From assembly GCA_965219925.1 (NCBI GenBank), contig OZ244795.1:868001-932000 (forward strand): a stretch of 64,000 nucleotides of DNA, in the 5' to 3' direction. This DNA is from Bin87 sp965219925 (GTDB lineage Bacteria; Chloroflexota; Dehalococcoidia; Lucifugimonadales; UBA3495). The notes below the pieces were generated by a model, which was not told where the DNA came from, did no database searches, and worked only from the letters and a program-made list of their open reading frames with translations. Each line of letters begins with the position of its first letter. The stretch's first letter is position 1. The translations under genes were made by a program, and so were the position numbers. Shown here piece after piece: positions 1-9,297 of this stretch.

Positions 1-1
1 G

Positions 2-472
2 GTGCTCGGCGGACGAACCCCGTCTCTCGCCGACCTGTCCAACCTCACGTTCACCGACCGGATTCTCACCGAATCTCTGCGACTATACCCGCCCATTTGG
101 TTCTGGTCGCGCATGGTGTTTCAGCCGTTCGAGCTGGGTGGTTACCAGATGCCGGCGGGAGCCCTGTTGGCCGCGCCACAACTCATCGTCCAGCGCGACC
201 CTCGCTGGTTCGATGACCCTCTGCAGTTTCAGCCCGACCGCTGGACTCCGGAATTTCGTCAGAATCTCCACCGTTTCGCCTACTACCCGTTCGGCGGCGG
301 CCCCCGCCAGTGCATCGGAGACGGATTTGCCTGGACGGAAGCCAAGCTCATTCTCGCCACTCTGGGCCAGCGCTGGCGTATGCACCACGACCCAGGCCAC
401 GAAATTGGCCTGCTTCCTCTCGTCTCCCTACGCCCCAAGGGCGGTATGCCCATGTTCCTCGAACGCCGCTGA
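2..472 (+). CDS. Cytochrome P450, C-terminal part (5' end outside window)
   Basis: Only the last ~156 residues are inside the window. They contain the ExxR-type helix K (ESLRLYPP, near residue 25) and the haem-cysteine loop FGGGPRQCIGDGFA (near residue 99), in which the Cys is the axial haem ligand. Family knowledge: P450s use O2 and electrons from a redox partner to hydroxylate hydrophobic substrates. The substrate cannot be inferred. The gene begins upstream of base 1, so the GTG at base 2 is only the first in-frame codon. A cupin gene follows 67 bp downstream on the same strand. Confidence 0.93.
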   Translation: MLGGRTPSLADLSNLTFTDRILTESLRLYPPIWFWSRMVFQPFELGGYQMPAGALLAAPQLIVQRDPRWFDDPLQFQPDRWTPEFRQNLHRFAYYPFGGGPRQCIGDGFAWTEAKLILATLGQRWRMHHDPGHEIGLLPLVSLRPKGGMPMFLERR

Positions 473-539
473 CGCGCTTCATCCCATTTGGTAAAATCCG
501 ACCAACCATCCATTCGTTCCCGACACAAGGAGAAATAAC

Positions 540-878
540 ATGCCTATCGCCAGGCTATACACCGGAGACGACGGACAGACTCACATCGAGGAACTGGAAC
601 TGGAATCTCATCCCGAACTCGCCGCCATGCAGTCCACCACCGGAATAGTGTTTCGCAGGGTCGAGTCCGGCTATTTCAGCGACTGGCACTGCGCGCCCCG
701 CCGTCAGTTCGTCATAACCCTGGAAGGTGAGGTAGAGATCGGCCTCGGAGACGGTACCGTCCACCGCTTTGGCGTCGGTCAGGCCATGCTCGCCGAAGAC
801 CTCACCGGTCAGGGCCACACCACCCGCGCCGTGGGCGACGGCCCCAGGCTCACCGCCACGGTGCCGCTGGCCGGCTAA
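540..878 (+). CDS. Small single-domain cupin protein
   Basis: A 112-residue protein with a cupin-like beta-barrel pattern: WHCAPRRQFVITLEGEVEIG resembles cupin motif 1, and a short motif-2-like stretch (GHTTRAVGDGPRL) follows. The classical metal-binding histidines are only partly present, so an enzymatic role is uncertain. Start chosen at the ATG preceded by AAGGAG (AAGGAGAAATAAC before the ATG). It lies just after the P450 gene and may be cotranscribed with it. Small cupins of this kind are often sugar- or acid-binding proteins or accessory proteins of catabolic operons. The exact role here is unknown. Confidence 0.75.
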   Translation: MPIARLYTGDDGQTHIEELELESHPELAAMQSTTGIVFRRVESGYFSDWHCAPRRQFVITLEGEVEIGLGDGTVHRFGVGQAMLAEDLTGQGHTTRAVGDGPRLTATVPLAG

Positions 879-968
879 TCCCCCAGCGCAAAAAACTGCA
901 CCCCCGCCCGCGGTGGGAGAGGGTGCGGTTACAGTATTTAACCCGAACCTCGATCAGGGTCGGGGTGA

Positions 969-1448
969 TTAATCGTCGGCTACACCGGCCGGCTCTTCGA
1001 GCTGCCTGGGGAAGTTGCCCTCGAACAGGCCCTTGTCCGCCGAGCGGTTCCACTCGGAGCTCGGCAACTCGTAATACACCTCGATCTCGTTGTCGTCGGG
1101 ATCCAGCAGGTACACGCCCAGAGAAAGCCCGTGGTCGCCAATCCGCTGGATACGCACATTGTTGTCCTTGAGGCGCGCGTACAGTTCCTGCAGGTCCTCA
1201 AAGGTTTCCATCTGCCACGCCATGTGCGCCTGACCGATCAGGGAGTGGTCGGGACCCTGCGCGTCCATACCGATGGCGCGGATGGCCAACTCGTGCGACT
1301 TTTCAGTGTTCGCCGACATGAACACGGTGCCGCTGGCAGTCCTCTCCATGATGGTCAAACCCATCACCCTGGTGTAAAAGTCCAGCGACCGTTCCATGTC
1401 CCGCACCCGCATTACCAGATGCCCCAGATGCTTCGGGGTGTACGACAT
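969..1448 (-). CDS. VOC family (glyoxalase/extradiol dioxygenase-like) protein
   Basis: A 159-residue protein with the vicinal-oxygen-chelate beta-alpha-beta-beta-beta pattern in two halves: HLGHLVMRVRDMERSLDFYT at the N-terminus, and GVYLLDPDDNEIEVYYE near residues 115-131, where the Glu is a typical metal ligand. Family members coordinate a divalent metal and act as ring-cleaving dioxygenases, glyoxalases or resistance proteins. The adjacent HpaB-like flavin monooxygenase, on the same strand 53 bp upstream, makes an aromatic ring-cleavage role attractive. That link is inferred from context only. Confidence 0.85.
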   Translation of the reverse strand: MSYTPKHLGHLVMRVRDMERSLDFYTRVMGLTIMERTASGTVFMSANTEKSHELAIRAIGMDAQGPDHSLIGQAHMAWQMETFEDLQELYARLKDNNVRIQRIGDHGLSLGVYLLDPDDNEIEVYYELPSSEWNRSADKGLFEGNFPRQLEEPAGVADD

Positions 1449-1501
1449 ATTCTTACCTCCATGTAATTGGCGACTTTGAGGGTCAGTCTTCCTGGTGCGC
1501 G

Positions 1502-2956
1502 TCAGTCTTCCTGATCCAGAAAAGCGCGCACCTTCTGTTTGTAGGGTTCCTTATCGTAGTTGGTGTACAGGGCCAGCGAGTTCCGCACCGGATTGCCGCC
1601 AAACATCCGCTCGTAGAGTACCTGGCGGCCGCTGAACGAACTGCACGACACGTCCCAGGCCAGGTGGAAGAGTTTGGCGCGATCCCGCGCGGTGGCCGAA
1701 TCCGTGGCGAAATACCGGTTCACCTCGGTGGCGATGCCAGCATCGAAATCGGCTTCCGCCGGCAGCGCCATCAGGCTGCCGGTGCTCAACAACTGGATAA
1801 TCTCGATCATCCGGGGGAACACCGTGCGGCCGAACATGGTGCGCCCGGCTCGGATGGAGTTGATATCGGGGCACATCATGCCCCACTGGTTGGGTTTGGC
1901 ATCGGCTTCGGAAGCGCGCAGGCAGGCCCGCAGCGTATCCCGCTGGGTGATCAGCTCCGCCACCATCTCCTGCACGTGCGGGATCGTCCCCGATCCCAGC
2001 GTATCCACGATCAAATCCGCCAAACCAAGCACAAACTCGGCCTTGGTGAGGCATCGCGTCAAAACCTGGTGCCCGGTGTGGGCGTCCGATTGAGTGCCGG
2101 AGGCGTATCCGTTGCACAACTCCACGTCCCCCAGCAGGAACACTCGCTCCCACGGCACGAACACATCGTCGAAGAACACCACCGAGTCCATTTCCTCGAA
2201 CCGCGACCCCAGGGGATGATCGAAGTGGGACCGCCCCGCGTCGAAACTCTCCCGGCACAAAAACTTCACACCTTCCGTATCGCACGGAATGGCGAAGGAG
2301 AATGCCTGACGTCGGGCCTCGTCGTCCAGCCGATGGCTCGCCACCGGATAGATGGCGATTTCGTCGGAGATGGGGCCCAGCGTCGCCAGCGTGCGGCTGC
2401 CGCGAACCACGATGCCAGCGTCGGTCTCCTTGACCAGCGTGAGCGCCACGTTTTCGTGCAGCGTATCGGCCGGGCCGGCAGTACGCCGGCGCTGCAGGTT
2501 CACCAGGGCATGGGTGAGCGTTACGTCGTTCTCCCGAATGAACTCGTGGTATGCCAGCACATTCTTTTTGAATTCGGGCCGATCCCGGGCAAAGTAGTCG
2601 GCTGACCCGGCCCACGCGGTGAATATGGTGTTCATAAAATCGGGCGAGCGCCCCATCATGCCGCAACTTGCCCAGGCCCAATGCGACATCATATCGCGCC
2701 GGCGCTCCAGGTCTTCCGCAGTGCGGGGCACCATGAAGGAAATACCCACCGGATCGCCGGTAGCGGGCGAGGCGAAGGTCATCGCCTCGCTGAGCGTGGC
2801 GTCATGCTGCATATCGTACAGCGCGGCCACCGACTTCACCCCATTGCGCAGCGCCGGATGCGTCGTCACATCCTTAACGCGCTCACCCCTGATCCAGACC
2901 TCGCGGGGGCGCTCCTTCAGGCCGGTGATATATTCCTGTCCCGTTCGTGCTGGCAT
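1502..2956 (-). CDS. 4-hydroxyphenylacetate 3-monooxygenase-like flavin-dependent hydroxylase (HpaB family)
   Basis: 484 residues, the usual length for the HpaB oxygenase component. Features of the family are the N-terminal TGxEYxxGLxERPREVWxRGERV segment, the central HPLGSRFEEMDSVVFFDDVF stretch preceding the VPWERVFLLGD motif, and a C-terminal helical bundle. HpaB enzymes use FADH2 supplied by a separate reductase to hydroxylate phenols ortho to the hydroxyl group. No reductase (HpaC) is visible nearby. It sits between a VOC protein and an LLM oxidoreductase on the same strand, suggesting an aromatic or xenobiotic degradation cluster. The true substrate is unknown; 4-hydroxybutyryl-CoA dehydratase relatives share the fold but have different iron-sulfur ligands that I do not see. 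Confidence 0.88.
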   Translation of the reverse strand: MPARTGQEYITGLKERPREVWIRGERVKDVTTHPALRNGVKSVAALYDMQHDATLSEAMTFASPATGDPVGISFMVPRTAEDLERRRDMMSHWAWASCGMMGRSPDFMNTIFTAWAGSADYFARDRPEFKKNVLAYHEFIRENDVTLTHALVNLQRRRTAGPADTLHENVALTLVKETDAGIVVRGSRTLATLGPISDEIAIYPVASHRLDDEARRQAFSFAIPCDTEGVKFLCRESFDAGRSHFDHPLGSRFEEMDSVVFFDDVFVPWERVFLLGDVELCNGYASGTQSDAHTGHQVLTRCLTKAEFVLGLADLIVDTLGSGTIPHVQEMVAELITQRDTLRACLRASEADAKPNQWGMMCPDINSIRAGRTMFGRTVFPRMIEIIQLLSTGSLMALPAEADFDAGIATEVNRYFATDSATARDRAKLFHLAWDVSCSSFSGRQVLYERMFGGNPVRNSLALYTNYDKEPYKQKVRAFLDQED

Positions 2957-3011
2957 AGTCTTTCATCTCCTTTGGAGAGAACTCCACCGATGCTGCGCCT
3001 GACGCGGGATA

Positions 3012-4064
3012 CTACTTGAAGGCCGGCATAACCTCTTCAGTCATCAGCCTCAGGCTCCGCTGCACCGCTTCTTTCGGCAGGAACCCGCCGGGGTTCAATT
3101 CGGCGGTAATTCCCGATACTCCCAGCATTTCCTTGAACTCGTGCAGCCGGTCGATTACCTGCTCGGGACTGCCGAACACCACCCTGGTTTCCAGCAGGTC
3201 CTCGTAGGTGGAGTTGACCAGTCGCTCGTACCGGGCCTGGCGGCCCGCCGAAACGTCCGCGCCTTGCCGACCCCTCGAATATTCAAAGAGTTCCCGTTGG
3301 CGCTGGAAAAACGCCTCGATGCTCTCCTTGGGCTCTTCAATGGCCTCGGCCTCGCTGGGTGCAATGTACACCGGGAACCGCACATTGATGTCGCCGCCTT
3401 CCCCGGGATGCCCGGCCGCCTTCCACTCCTGTTTGTACTCTTTCAGGTTCGTCTTCAGGTCTTCAACGTCCATCGTTCGCAAGCCCAGGAAGATGGGGTA
3501 ACCCAGCCGGCCAATGCGCCCGAAACTGTCCTCGCTGCTCGCGGCGATGCGCACCTTTGGGTGGGGTTGCTGGTAGGGCAGCGGAGATATGCTGGCGTTG
3601 GTAATGTGGTTGTACTCGCCCTCGTAAGAGAACGTTTCACCCGACCACGCCATCAGAATGATATCCAGCGCCTCCTGGAACCTGTCCTTGCTCTCCCCGT
3701 AGTCGATGCCCATGATGTCGTAGGCGCGCACGTTGCCGCTGCGCCCCACGCCAAACTCGAACCGTCCCTCGCTCAACTGGTCCACCGTCGCCGCTTCCTC
3801 GGCGATACGCAACGGATGGATTAGCGGCAACACCTGCACCGCCATTCCCACGCGCAATCGCTTGGTGCGCGTCGCAATGGAACTGGCAATGACTATCGGC
3901 GCCGACAGCACCGACCGCGCGGGATTGAAATGCATCTCCCCCAACCACACGGTGTCCAGGCCCAATTGCTCCGCCAGGTCAACCTCTTCCATCGATTCCC
4001 TGATGGCCTCCTGGTGCGTCTTCGCTCCACCCATGGTGAAGTTGATGTTAATTCCGAAGTCCAT
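3012..4064 (-). CDS. LLM class flavin-dependent oxidoreductase (bacterial luciferase-like)
   Basis: 350 residues with the TIM-barrel luciferase-like signature: WLGEMHFNP near residue 41, then RLRVGMAVQVLPLIHPLRIAEE and the GRFEFGVGRSGN motif near residues 103-114. Members use FMNH2 or F420 to mono-oxygenate or reduce substrates. The C-terminal FGSPEQVIDRLHEF segment is typical of the subfamily. It is upstream of the HpaB-like gene on the same strand with a 55-bp gap, so the two are probably cotranscribed. Its cofactor partner is not in the window. Confidence 0.88.
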   Translation of the reverse strand: MDFGININFTMGGAKTHQEAIRESMEEVDLAEQLGLDTVWLGEMHFNPARSVLSAPIVIASSIATRTKRLRVGMAVQVLPLIHPLRIAEEAATVDQLSEGRFEFGVGRSGNVRAYDIMGIDYGESKDRFQEALDIILMAWSGETFSYEGEYNHITNASISPLPYQQPHPKVRIAASSEDSFGRIGRLGYPIFLGLRTMDVEDLKTNLKEYKQEWKAAGHPGEGGDINVRFPVYIAPSEAEAIEEPKESIEAFFQRQRELFEYSRGRQGADVSAGRQARYERLVNSTYEDLLETRVVFGSPEQVIDRLHEFKEMLGVSGITAELNPGGFLPKEAVQRSLRLMTEEVMPAFK

Positions 4065-4197
4065 TGGGATACCTCACTAGCGTTGCTCGGAGCGGGCTGG
4101 TCGCCGCGAGTCTGATCGTCGTCGCCTTGCAATTCCGGCCTTCCAATAACAGTATAGTACACCCCGAAGGTGGTCAAGGCTCCCGCCGATTCTCACC

Positions 4198-4326
4198 GGG
4201 CCTTTCTATTCTCCGTAAATCGTCATTCCCGCTTTCGCGGGAATCCAGAGAATCCTACGGCGTCAGCGGCTATGCTTGCATCCAGCACAGCGAAAAACAC
4301 GCCGGATTTGAGAAAATAGAAAGGCC
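4198..4326. repeat. Hairpin/MITE-like repeat with GGGCCTTTC ends
   Basis: The left end GGGCCTTTCTATTCTC is inverted at the right end as GAGAAAATAGAAAGGCCC. The interior holds a smaller palindrome (CCCGCTTTCGCGGG). The same end motif recurs at 21891-22033, and degenerate halves occur near 12783 and 19092. No protein is encoded. This looks like a non-autonomous repeat element. Confidence 0.7.
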
Positions 4327-4343
4327 CTGCGCCCACCCCCACC

Positions 4344-4464
4344 TGTCATTGCGAGGAGCGCAGCGACGTGGCAATCTCGTTGAGGTTGAACACACGTCGG
4401 CAAATCACCATTGCTACGTCAACGAGATTGCCACCCCCGTATCAAGTACGGGGTCGCAATGACA
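4344..4464. repeat. Inverted-repeat element (TGTCATTGCGAG family), copy 1
   Basis: Left arm TGTCATTGCGAGGAGCGCAG is mirrored on the right by TCGCAATGACA, with a core shared almost base for base with copies at 12804-12909 and 19105-19236 (GTTGAGGTTGAACACACGTC). Its right arm carries an extra palindrome, CCCCGTATCAAGTACGGGG, where the other two copies have CGCTGCGC. The element therefore appears to have been invaded by a second small repeat. Confidence 0.8.
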
Positions 4465-4548
4465 GATTAAAGCGGGTATGCGTGAGACCGGCGTGCGGCA
4501 TCAAACGGGAACTGCGGCGCCGGGTGAGTTGGTCAGTCGTAGCGAATG

Positions 4549-4622
4549 TGGCTGCCCCGCCTGGGTTCGAACCAGGGCTTACAGCTCCAAAGGCTGACGT
4601 GCTACCACTACACCACGGGGCA
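4549..4622 (-). tRNA. tRNA-Gln (anticodon TTG)
   Basis: 74 nt on the minus strand. The acceptor stem TGCCCCG pairs with CGGGGCA, the discriminator is G and CCA is encoded. The D-arm is GTGTAGTGGTAGCAC. The anticodon loop CTTTGGA, inside CAGC/GCTG, gives anticodon TTG. The T-arm is CCTGGTTCGAACCCAGG. All stems pair well, so the gene appears functional. gatC-gatA elsewhere in the window fits transamidation of Glu-tRNA(Gln), as is usual in bacteria lacking GlnRS. Confidence 0.93.
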
Positions 4623-4867
4623 TCAGGAGCCGGCGTCGTCATCCCACCGTACGCCGTGCATCTCCGTCCGTATATTGTGCGACCCGTTCCCGGCGTCGTC
4701 AAGGCCGCCCCACCCCCGTCATTGCGAGGAGCGCCAGCGACGTGGCAATCCCGCAACAGGTAAACACCCCGCTCATCCCGAACCCGTCGAAGCATCACCC
4801 AATGAATCGGGCTTCTCCTGATGTATACTCCCCAAAATCACCACCTGATAGGGAGCACCTGAACATC
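4623..4867. other. Intergenic region with partial repeat
   Basis: Holds a half copy of the ATTGCGAGGAGCGCCAGCGA repeat (about 4719-4750) and a short spacer. No gene is supported here. The leader ends in GATAGGGAGCACCTGAACATC before the ATG at 4868. Confidence 0.5.
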
Positions 4868-5821
4868 ATGGAAACTGTTGGTTTCATCGGACTGGGCAAC
4901 ATGGGCGGCGGCATGTCCGCCAACATTCAGCGGGCCGGCTACCCCATGATTGTCTACGACCTGCGCGAAGAAGCCGCCCTGCCCCTGCTGGAAGGCGGTG
5001 CCAGTCTCGCCAACACTCCCGCCGAGGTTGCCGCCGCCAGCGACATCACCTTCACCTCACTCCCCGGCCCCTACGAGGTGGAGGCCGTTTCCCTGGGCAG
5101 CGACGGCGTCCTGCAGGGCATCCGCCCCGGCAGCGTTTACATCGACCTCTCCTCCAGCCGACCCACCCTGATCCGCGAGATCGAACCCCAGTTCCGCGCC
5201 AGAGGCGCCTACGTCCTGGACGCTCCCGTCAGCGGCGGCAAGACCGGGGCAGCCTCAGGCAACCTGGCCGTCATGGTCGGCGGCGACCGGGAGGTGTTCG
5301 ACCGGGTGAAGCCGGTGCTGGACGCCTTTGGCGACAAGGTGTTTTACGCCGGCGAGATTGGCGCCGGCAGCGTGGCAAAGCTGGTCCACAACATGATCGG
5401 CCACAGCGTCCGCCAGGCCATCGCCGAGGGCCTGACCCTGGGCGTCAAGGCTGGCGTCGACCCCGAACCCCTCTGGGAGTGCATCCGCCGGGGTTCATTG
5501 GGACGCATGAGGGTGCTGCATGAAGGACTGGTACGCACCATGTTCCGCGGCGAGTTCGAGCCGGCCAGTTTCGCCCTGAATCTGGCCCACAAGGACATCT
5601 CCCTCGCTACCGAACTGGCCCGCGAGTACGATGTCCCCATGCCCATGTCCACCCTGGCCGAGCAGATCGCGTTGTATGCCATGAATCGCGGTTGGGCCGA
5701 AATGGACAGCAGCGTAACCGTCCGCCTGCAGGAAGAGCAGGCCGGCGTCGAGGTGCGCGCGCCCCACGTCGACCCGGCCCGCGCCGGTCGCTTCATCACC
5801 ACCCACCCCGACGAGGAGTAG
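4868..5821 (+). CDS. NAD(P)-dependent beta-hydroxyacid dehydrogenase (3-hydroxyisobutyrate dehydrogenase family)
   Basis: 317 residues from the ATG at 4868. The frame is open upstream, but that part (from 4742) runs into repeat DNA and is unlikely to be translated. The N-terminal Rossmann motif is GFIGLGNMGGGMSANI. The family substrate-binding motif is APVSGGKTGAASG, and the catalytic lysine is in GAGSVAKLVHNMIGHS. Members oxidise 3-hydroxyisobutyrate, tartronate semialdehyde or related beta-hydroxyacids using NAD(P)+. The exact substrate cannot be fixed. The gene stands alone between repeat clusters. Confidence 0.9.
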   Translation: METVGFIGLGNMGGGMSANIQRAGYPMIVYDLREEAALPLLEGGASLANTPAEVAAASDITFTSLPGPYEVEAVSLGSDGVLQGIRPGSVYIDLSSSRPTLIREIEPQFRARGAYVLDAPVSGGKTGAASGNLAVMVGGDREVFDRVKPVLDAFGDKVFYAGEIGAGSVAKLVHNMIGHSVRQAIAEGLTLGVKAGVDPEPLWECIRRGSLGRMRVLHEGLVRTMFRGEFEPASFALNLAHKDISLATELAREYDVPMPMSTLAEQIALYAMNRGWAEMDSSVTVRLQEEQAGVEVRAPHVDPARAGRFITTHPDEE

Positions 5822-6328
5822 CCCTGCCTGCTGTCATCGCAAGCAAAAATCCCTCTCCCCTCACGCGTACACACCTTCATCCGTCATTGCGAGGCGTCCC
5901 GCTCATCCCGAGCTTGTCGAGGGACGTGGCAATATCGCCCGCCCCCACCCGCTCGTCCTGAGCCTGTCGAAGGACAGGGCTATCGCATATGTACGGTTTA
6001 ACCACCATCGTTCCCGCGAAAGCGGGAATCCAGTGACCGGTGCCGGTAGCTTGACTGCAAAAATCCAGCAGATTCCAAGCTCTGGACTCCGGCTTTCGCC
6101 GGAGTGACGTGGCTGTAATTTCATATGCGATAGCCTTGTGTCGAAGGACCCCCGTCATCCCAACGTCGCTGCGTTCGCACTAACAGATTAAAGTGGGTAC
6201 GCGTGAGCAGCATTGAAGCAAACTTGCACCGCCACCGATTTGCCAGTCGGTAAACGCTTGCAAACACAACTGCTGAATCCTAACATGCTTCTACCGAACC
6301 AACTGTTACGTATCCACGAGGTTCAGCG
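5822..6328. other. Repeat-rich intergenic region
   Basis: About 500 bp without a credible gene. It contains a TCATTGCGAG half repeat (5884-5933), the short motif GTCCTGAGCCTGTCGAAGGAC (5954-5974), a full 158-bp inverted-repeat element (listed separately), and ACAGATTAAAGTGGGTACGCGTGAG near 6184, which is close to a copy near 4463. Confidence 0.6.
5978..6135. repeat. 158-bp MITE-like element with GGCTATCGCATATG ends, copy 1
   Basis: Perfect 14-bp terminal inverted repeats, GGCTATCGCATATG and CATATGCGATAGCC. The internal sequence is collinear with the element at 26170-26327, including CCCGCGAAAGCGGGAATCCAG and CTCTGGACTCCGGCTTTC. There is no coding capacity. The pair looks like a non-autonomous transposable element family. 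Confidence 0.75.
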
Positions 6329-7069
6329 TTGAGCAGCATAAATAACCAGCAACCCCACCGGCAGGATTCGAACCGGCCCAGGTTTGCTTTCTTGAGGCGC
6401 ATCGAATCCCATATCCAGGGCAAAACCCTGGGCGGCCTCATGCAGTTGGTGCCCCTGCTGGTTACCGTTTTCATCATCGCCTTCATTATCGGAAAAGTGG
6501 ACGGCATTATCCATGACTTGCCGTTTATCGAGGACTTGCCGGGGCTATCTACGGGCGCCCGCTTTGTCGGAGGTCTCATTGACCTGATTTTGATTATCAT
6601 CCTGCTTTACCTGGGCGGGTTGGTACTCTCGACATGGCCGGGCCGAAAGGTCATGCAGCTCATCAGCGGGGCAGTATCCAGAGTTCCCGTTGTCAGAACC
6701 GTGTACGGCGTAACCCAGCAAGCCACCATTGCCGTGAGCAGCGACTTTTCCTTTACCCGCCCAGTCTTCCTGGAATGGCCCAGGGAGGGTATGGCTGCCG
6801 TGGGTTTTGTTACCGCGCGGGTCCATTCTGAATCTACCGGCATATCCATGGCCGTGGTGTACATCCCCACTGTCCCCAACCCGACCTCCGGCAACCTGGC
6901 CTTTGTGGTCGAAGACGACCTGATCGAAACCGACCTCACCGTTGACGCCGCCATGCAACTGGTCTTCTCCGGAGGCATCGTTTTACCCGACTCGGTGGTG
7001 TTTGCCCGTCTCCCCAGGGAACGGGAAGAACGCGAACTTATCGGCCGGTTCGTGAAAAATCCGGACTGA
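6329..7069 (+). CDS. DUF502 family integral membrane protein
   Basis: 246 residues from a TTG at 6329. There are two long hydrophobic segments (residues ~35-60 and ~80-105), followed by a soluble portion with the family-typical PVVRTVYGVTQQ motif and VYIPTVPNPTSGNLAFV. DUF502 proteins are inner-membrane proteins of unknown molecular function. The gene is convergent with the signalling operon that ends at 7117, with a 47-bp gap. Repeat DNA upstream makes promoter assignment impossible by eye. Confidence 0.88.
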   Translation: MSSINNQQPHRQDSNRPRFAFLRRIESHIQGKTLGGLMQLVPLLVTVFIIAFIIGKVDGIIHDLPFIEDLPGLSTGARFVGGLIDLILIIILLYLGGLVLSTWPGRKVMQLISGAVSRVPVVRTVYGVTQQATIAVSSDFSFTRPVFLEWPREGMAAVGFVTARVHSESTGISMAVVYIPTVPNPTSGNLAFVVEDDLIETDLTVDAAMQLVFSGGIVLPDSVVFARLPREREERELIGRFVKNPD

Positions 7070-7116
7070 CCCCAGCCCTTCTTTCTCCCGGCAACTCGCC
7101 GGCCGATCCGCCGGCT

Positions 7117-9297
7117 TCAAGCCCCTTCTACTGCCGGCGCTTCCTGGTCCTCGAGGTCAACCAATGCCCCTGAACCAGCCACCGGTATCCGCACGATCAT
7201 CTCGGTGTATTCGCCGGGCTCCGAATCCACCCCGATCGTGCCGCCGTGTTGCCGCACAATGTCGCTGGATATGGCCAGACCAAGACCCGTCCCCTGGTCG
7301 GTTGGCTTGGTGGTGAAAAATGGATTGAAAATCTTGTCAATCGCGTCGTCGGGTATGCCATTCCCATTGTCGCGAATGCGTATCTCAACCTCCCCTTCTC
7401 CGCGCCGCGTCGTTAGCCACAACGTGGGAGCATAGGAGTCGCCCGGCCCGGCGGCCTCCCGTTTCTCGGCGGTGGCGTCGCAAGCGTTGCCCACCATATT
7501 CAGAAACACCCGCCCCAAATCCTGGGGTACGACTGCGATTTCCCCCACCTTCGGGTCCAAATCTTCCTGCCAATCCAGCTGGAATTCCGGGTTGGTGGCG
7601 CGGGCGCTGTGATAGGCCAGCCGGGTATTTTGGTCCAGCAGCCGGTTGATGTCCGTAGGCTCCCGCTCACCCCCGCCGCGACCCATCATCAACATATCCT
7701 GCACAATTCGGTTGGCCCTTTCGCCGTGGTTACGAATCCTCTCCATGTTCTCGGCCAATTCGGACGAAATATCCCGGAGCAACGCCTGCTGGTCTTCTTC
7801 TAACCGTTCTGCGTTTTCGTCCAGCGTCTCCCGCAATTCCGCCAGCAGTTCGTCCGATCCTTCCGAGAAATTCTTGACAAAATTCAGTGGGTTCCTAATC
7901 TCGTGAGCCACCCCCGCCGTCAGCTCGCCCAGCGCTGCCAGCTTCTGCTGCATCACGATCTGGTCCTGCGCCCGGTGCAAGTCGCCTAACACCGTTTCCA
8001 ACTCATCGTTCTTTTCCTGAAGTTCCCCGGCCAGTTGTTCCACCACATTCAGCCGCCGTTCTTCCAACGCGCTGCGGCGGAATCCCTCCAATGCAACCCC
8101 CATTTCCGAGATTTCATCCCGCCCGCCGATTTCCACGGGCGCTTCCAGGTCGCCAGCCGCCATGCGCCGCATCTGGGCCGAAAGCATCTGCAAACGCCTC
8201 AGCAGGACCCGACCCACAAACACCCACGCAATCAGTGACGCCCCAATCACCGCAAAAACGCTGATGCCCAGGAGCAGCGCCCGTCCGGTAAAAAACGCCT
8301 GTGCCGACGCCCGGGTGGCTCCCGCTGCGCTGGTTTCCGCCGCTGCAACCAGCTTGTCCACCTCACCAACCAACCCAATTGCAATATCCCGGTTCAACGC
8401 CAGCAAATCCCCCTGGCGTTGCGATAGTTGCAACTCCTGCTCCAGCAAGTCGAACCCACTGTCGTTTGCCAAACCCAAATCGAACAGCCGCTGATACGTC
8501 GGCGCAATCTCCCCGTGTATCTCAGAATCTCGCAGCGCCAGCAAGTTCCGCTCAATTCGCCCCTGCGCCGATACGAAACGCTCCCGCAGCGGCTGAATCG
8601 CTGCTGCGTCTGAAACGTTAAACGCGCTCACCAGCATCTCGGTGGCTATATTCCCGTCAACCTGCAACTCTACCAGGTGCCGGTAACGGTCCAATTCTTC
8701 CCCACTAAAATGTTCAGAACGTTCCGCCGGCGCCGCGCCCAATTCCCGGTAGCCCAGCACCGTATAAAAAAATTGGTCATCCAGACTCGAAACCACAATC
8801 CGGTCCAAACTGAAGCGCAGGTCGTCCAACTCCAGCCGCATCTCCTCACTCAATTCCGCTAACCGAAAGGTTCTTACTTTATCGACTGTCATCGCTCCGA
8901 TGTTGGTTATCAGCTCGTCGGCGTGTTGGCGCACCAGTGGCAAACGCCCGTCGTCAGTCTCATGCTGTTCCAGGTTCGACATCTCCTGCTCGAAAGCCCG
9001 GTGCGATTCGTTGATGTTGGCGACTACCGCCGCCGAGTCCTCCGCCGTGGCGGCTGCCGTGAGCCGTGGCCCCGCCGCCACCAGCTCCCCGCTGTATTGC
9101 GCCACTCCGAACGCCGCCGCCAGCCCCGGAACGGTTCCTTCGTTGATGCCGCTTTGCACGTTTCCAACCCGCTCGAAAGAAAACAACCCTACCAGACTGG
9201 CGGCAATGGTCAGTGCCACCGCGCCGCCAATCGCGGCGTAAAGCTGCCCCGATATCCGAAAGCGGCTTTGCAATATCCGTTGTAACACGTAACTCAA
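7117..9297 (-). CDS. Membrane-bound sensor histidine kinase (HAMP, HisKA, HATPase)
   Basis: 726 residues. A first TM helix lies at residues ~20-45, then an extracytoplasmic helical sensor region, then a second TM near residue 350 (LLLGISVFAVIGASLIAWVF) followed by a HAMP domain. The HisKA motif is GELTAGVAHEIRNPLN with the phospho-accepting His near residue 465. The N box (DLGRVFLNMVGNACDA) and G boxes (DNGNGIP, GTGLGLAI) are intact. The start overlaps the stop of the substrate-binding protein gene by 4 bp (ATGA). The ligand-binding protein, kinase and receiver-phosphatase thus form one coupled operon, and the kinase probably phosphorylates the receiver at 10990-12159 (inference). Confidence 0.93.
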   Translation of the reverse strand: MSYVLQRILQSRFRISGQLYAAIGGAVALTIAASLVGLFSFERVGNVQSGINEGTVPGLAAAFGVAQYSGELVAAGPRLTAAATAEDSAAVVANINESHRAFEQEMSNLEQHETDDGRLPLVRQHADELITNIGAMTVDKVRTFRLAELSEEMRLELDDLRFSLDRIVVSSLDDQFFYTVLGYRELGAAPAERSEHFSGEELDRYRHLVELQVDGNIATEMLVSAFNVSDAAAIQPLRERFVSAQGRIERNLLALRDSEIHGEIAPTYQRLFDLGLANDSGFDLLEQELQLSQRQGDLLALNRDIAIGLVGEVDKLVAAAETSAAGATRASAQAFFTGRALLLGISVFAVIGASLIAWVFVGRVLLRRLQMLSAQMRRMAAGDLEAPVEIGGRDEISEMGVALEGFRRSALEERRLNVVEQLAGELQEKNDELETVLGDLHRAQDQIVMQQKLAALGELTAGVAHEIRNPLNFVKNFSEGSDELLAELRETLDENAERLEEDQQALLRDISSELAENMERIRNHGERANRIVQDMLMMGRGGGEREPTDINRLLDQNTRLAYHSARATNPEFQLDWQEDLDPKVGEIAVVPQDLGRVFLNMVGNACDATAEKREAAGPGDSYAPTLWLTTRRGEGEVEIRIRDNGNGIPDDAIDKIFNPFFTTKPTDQGTGLGLAISSDIVRQHGGTIGVDSEPGEYTEMIVRIPVAGSGALVDLEDQEAPAVEGA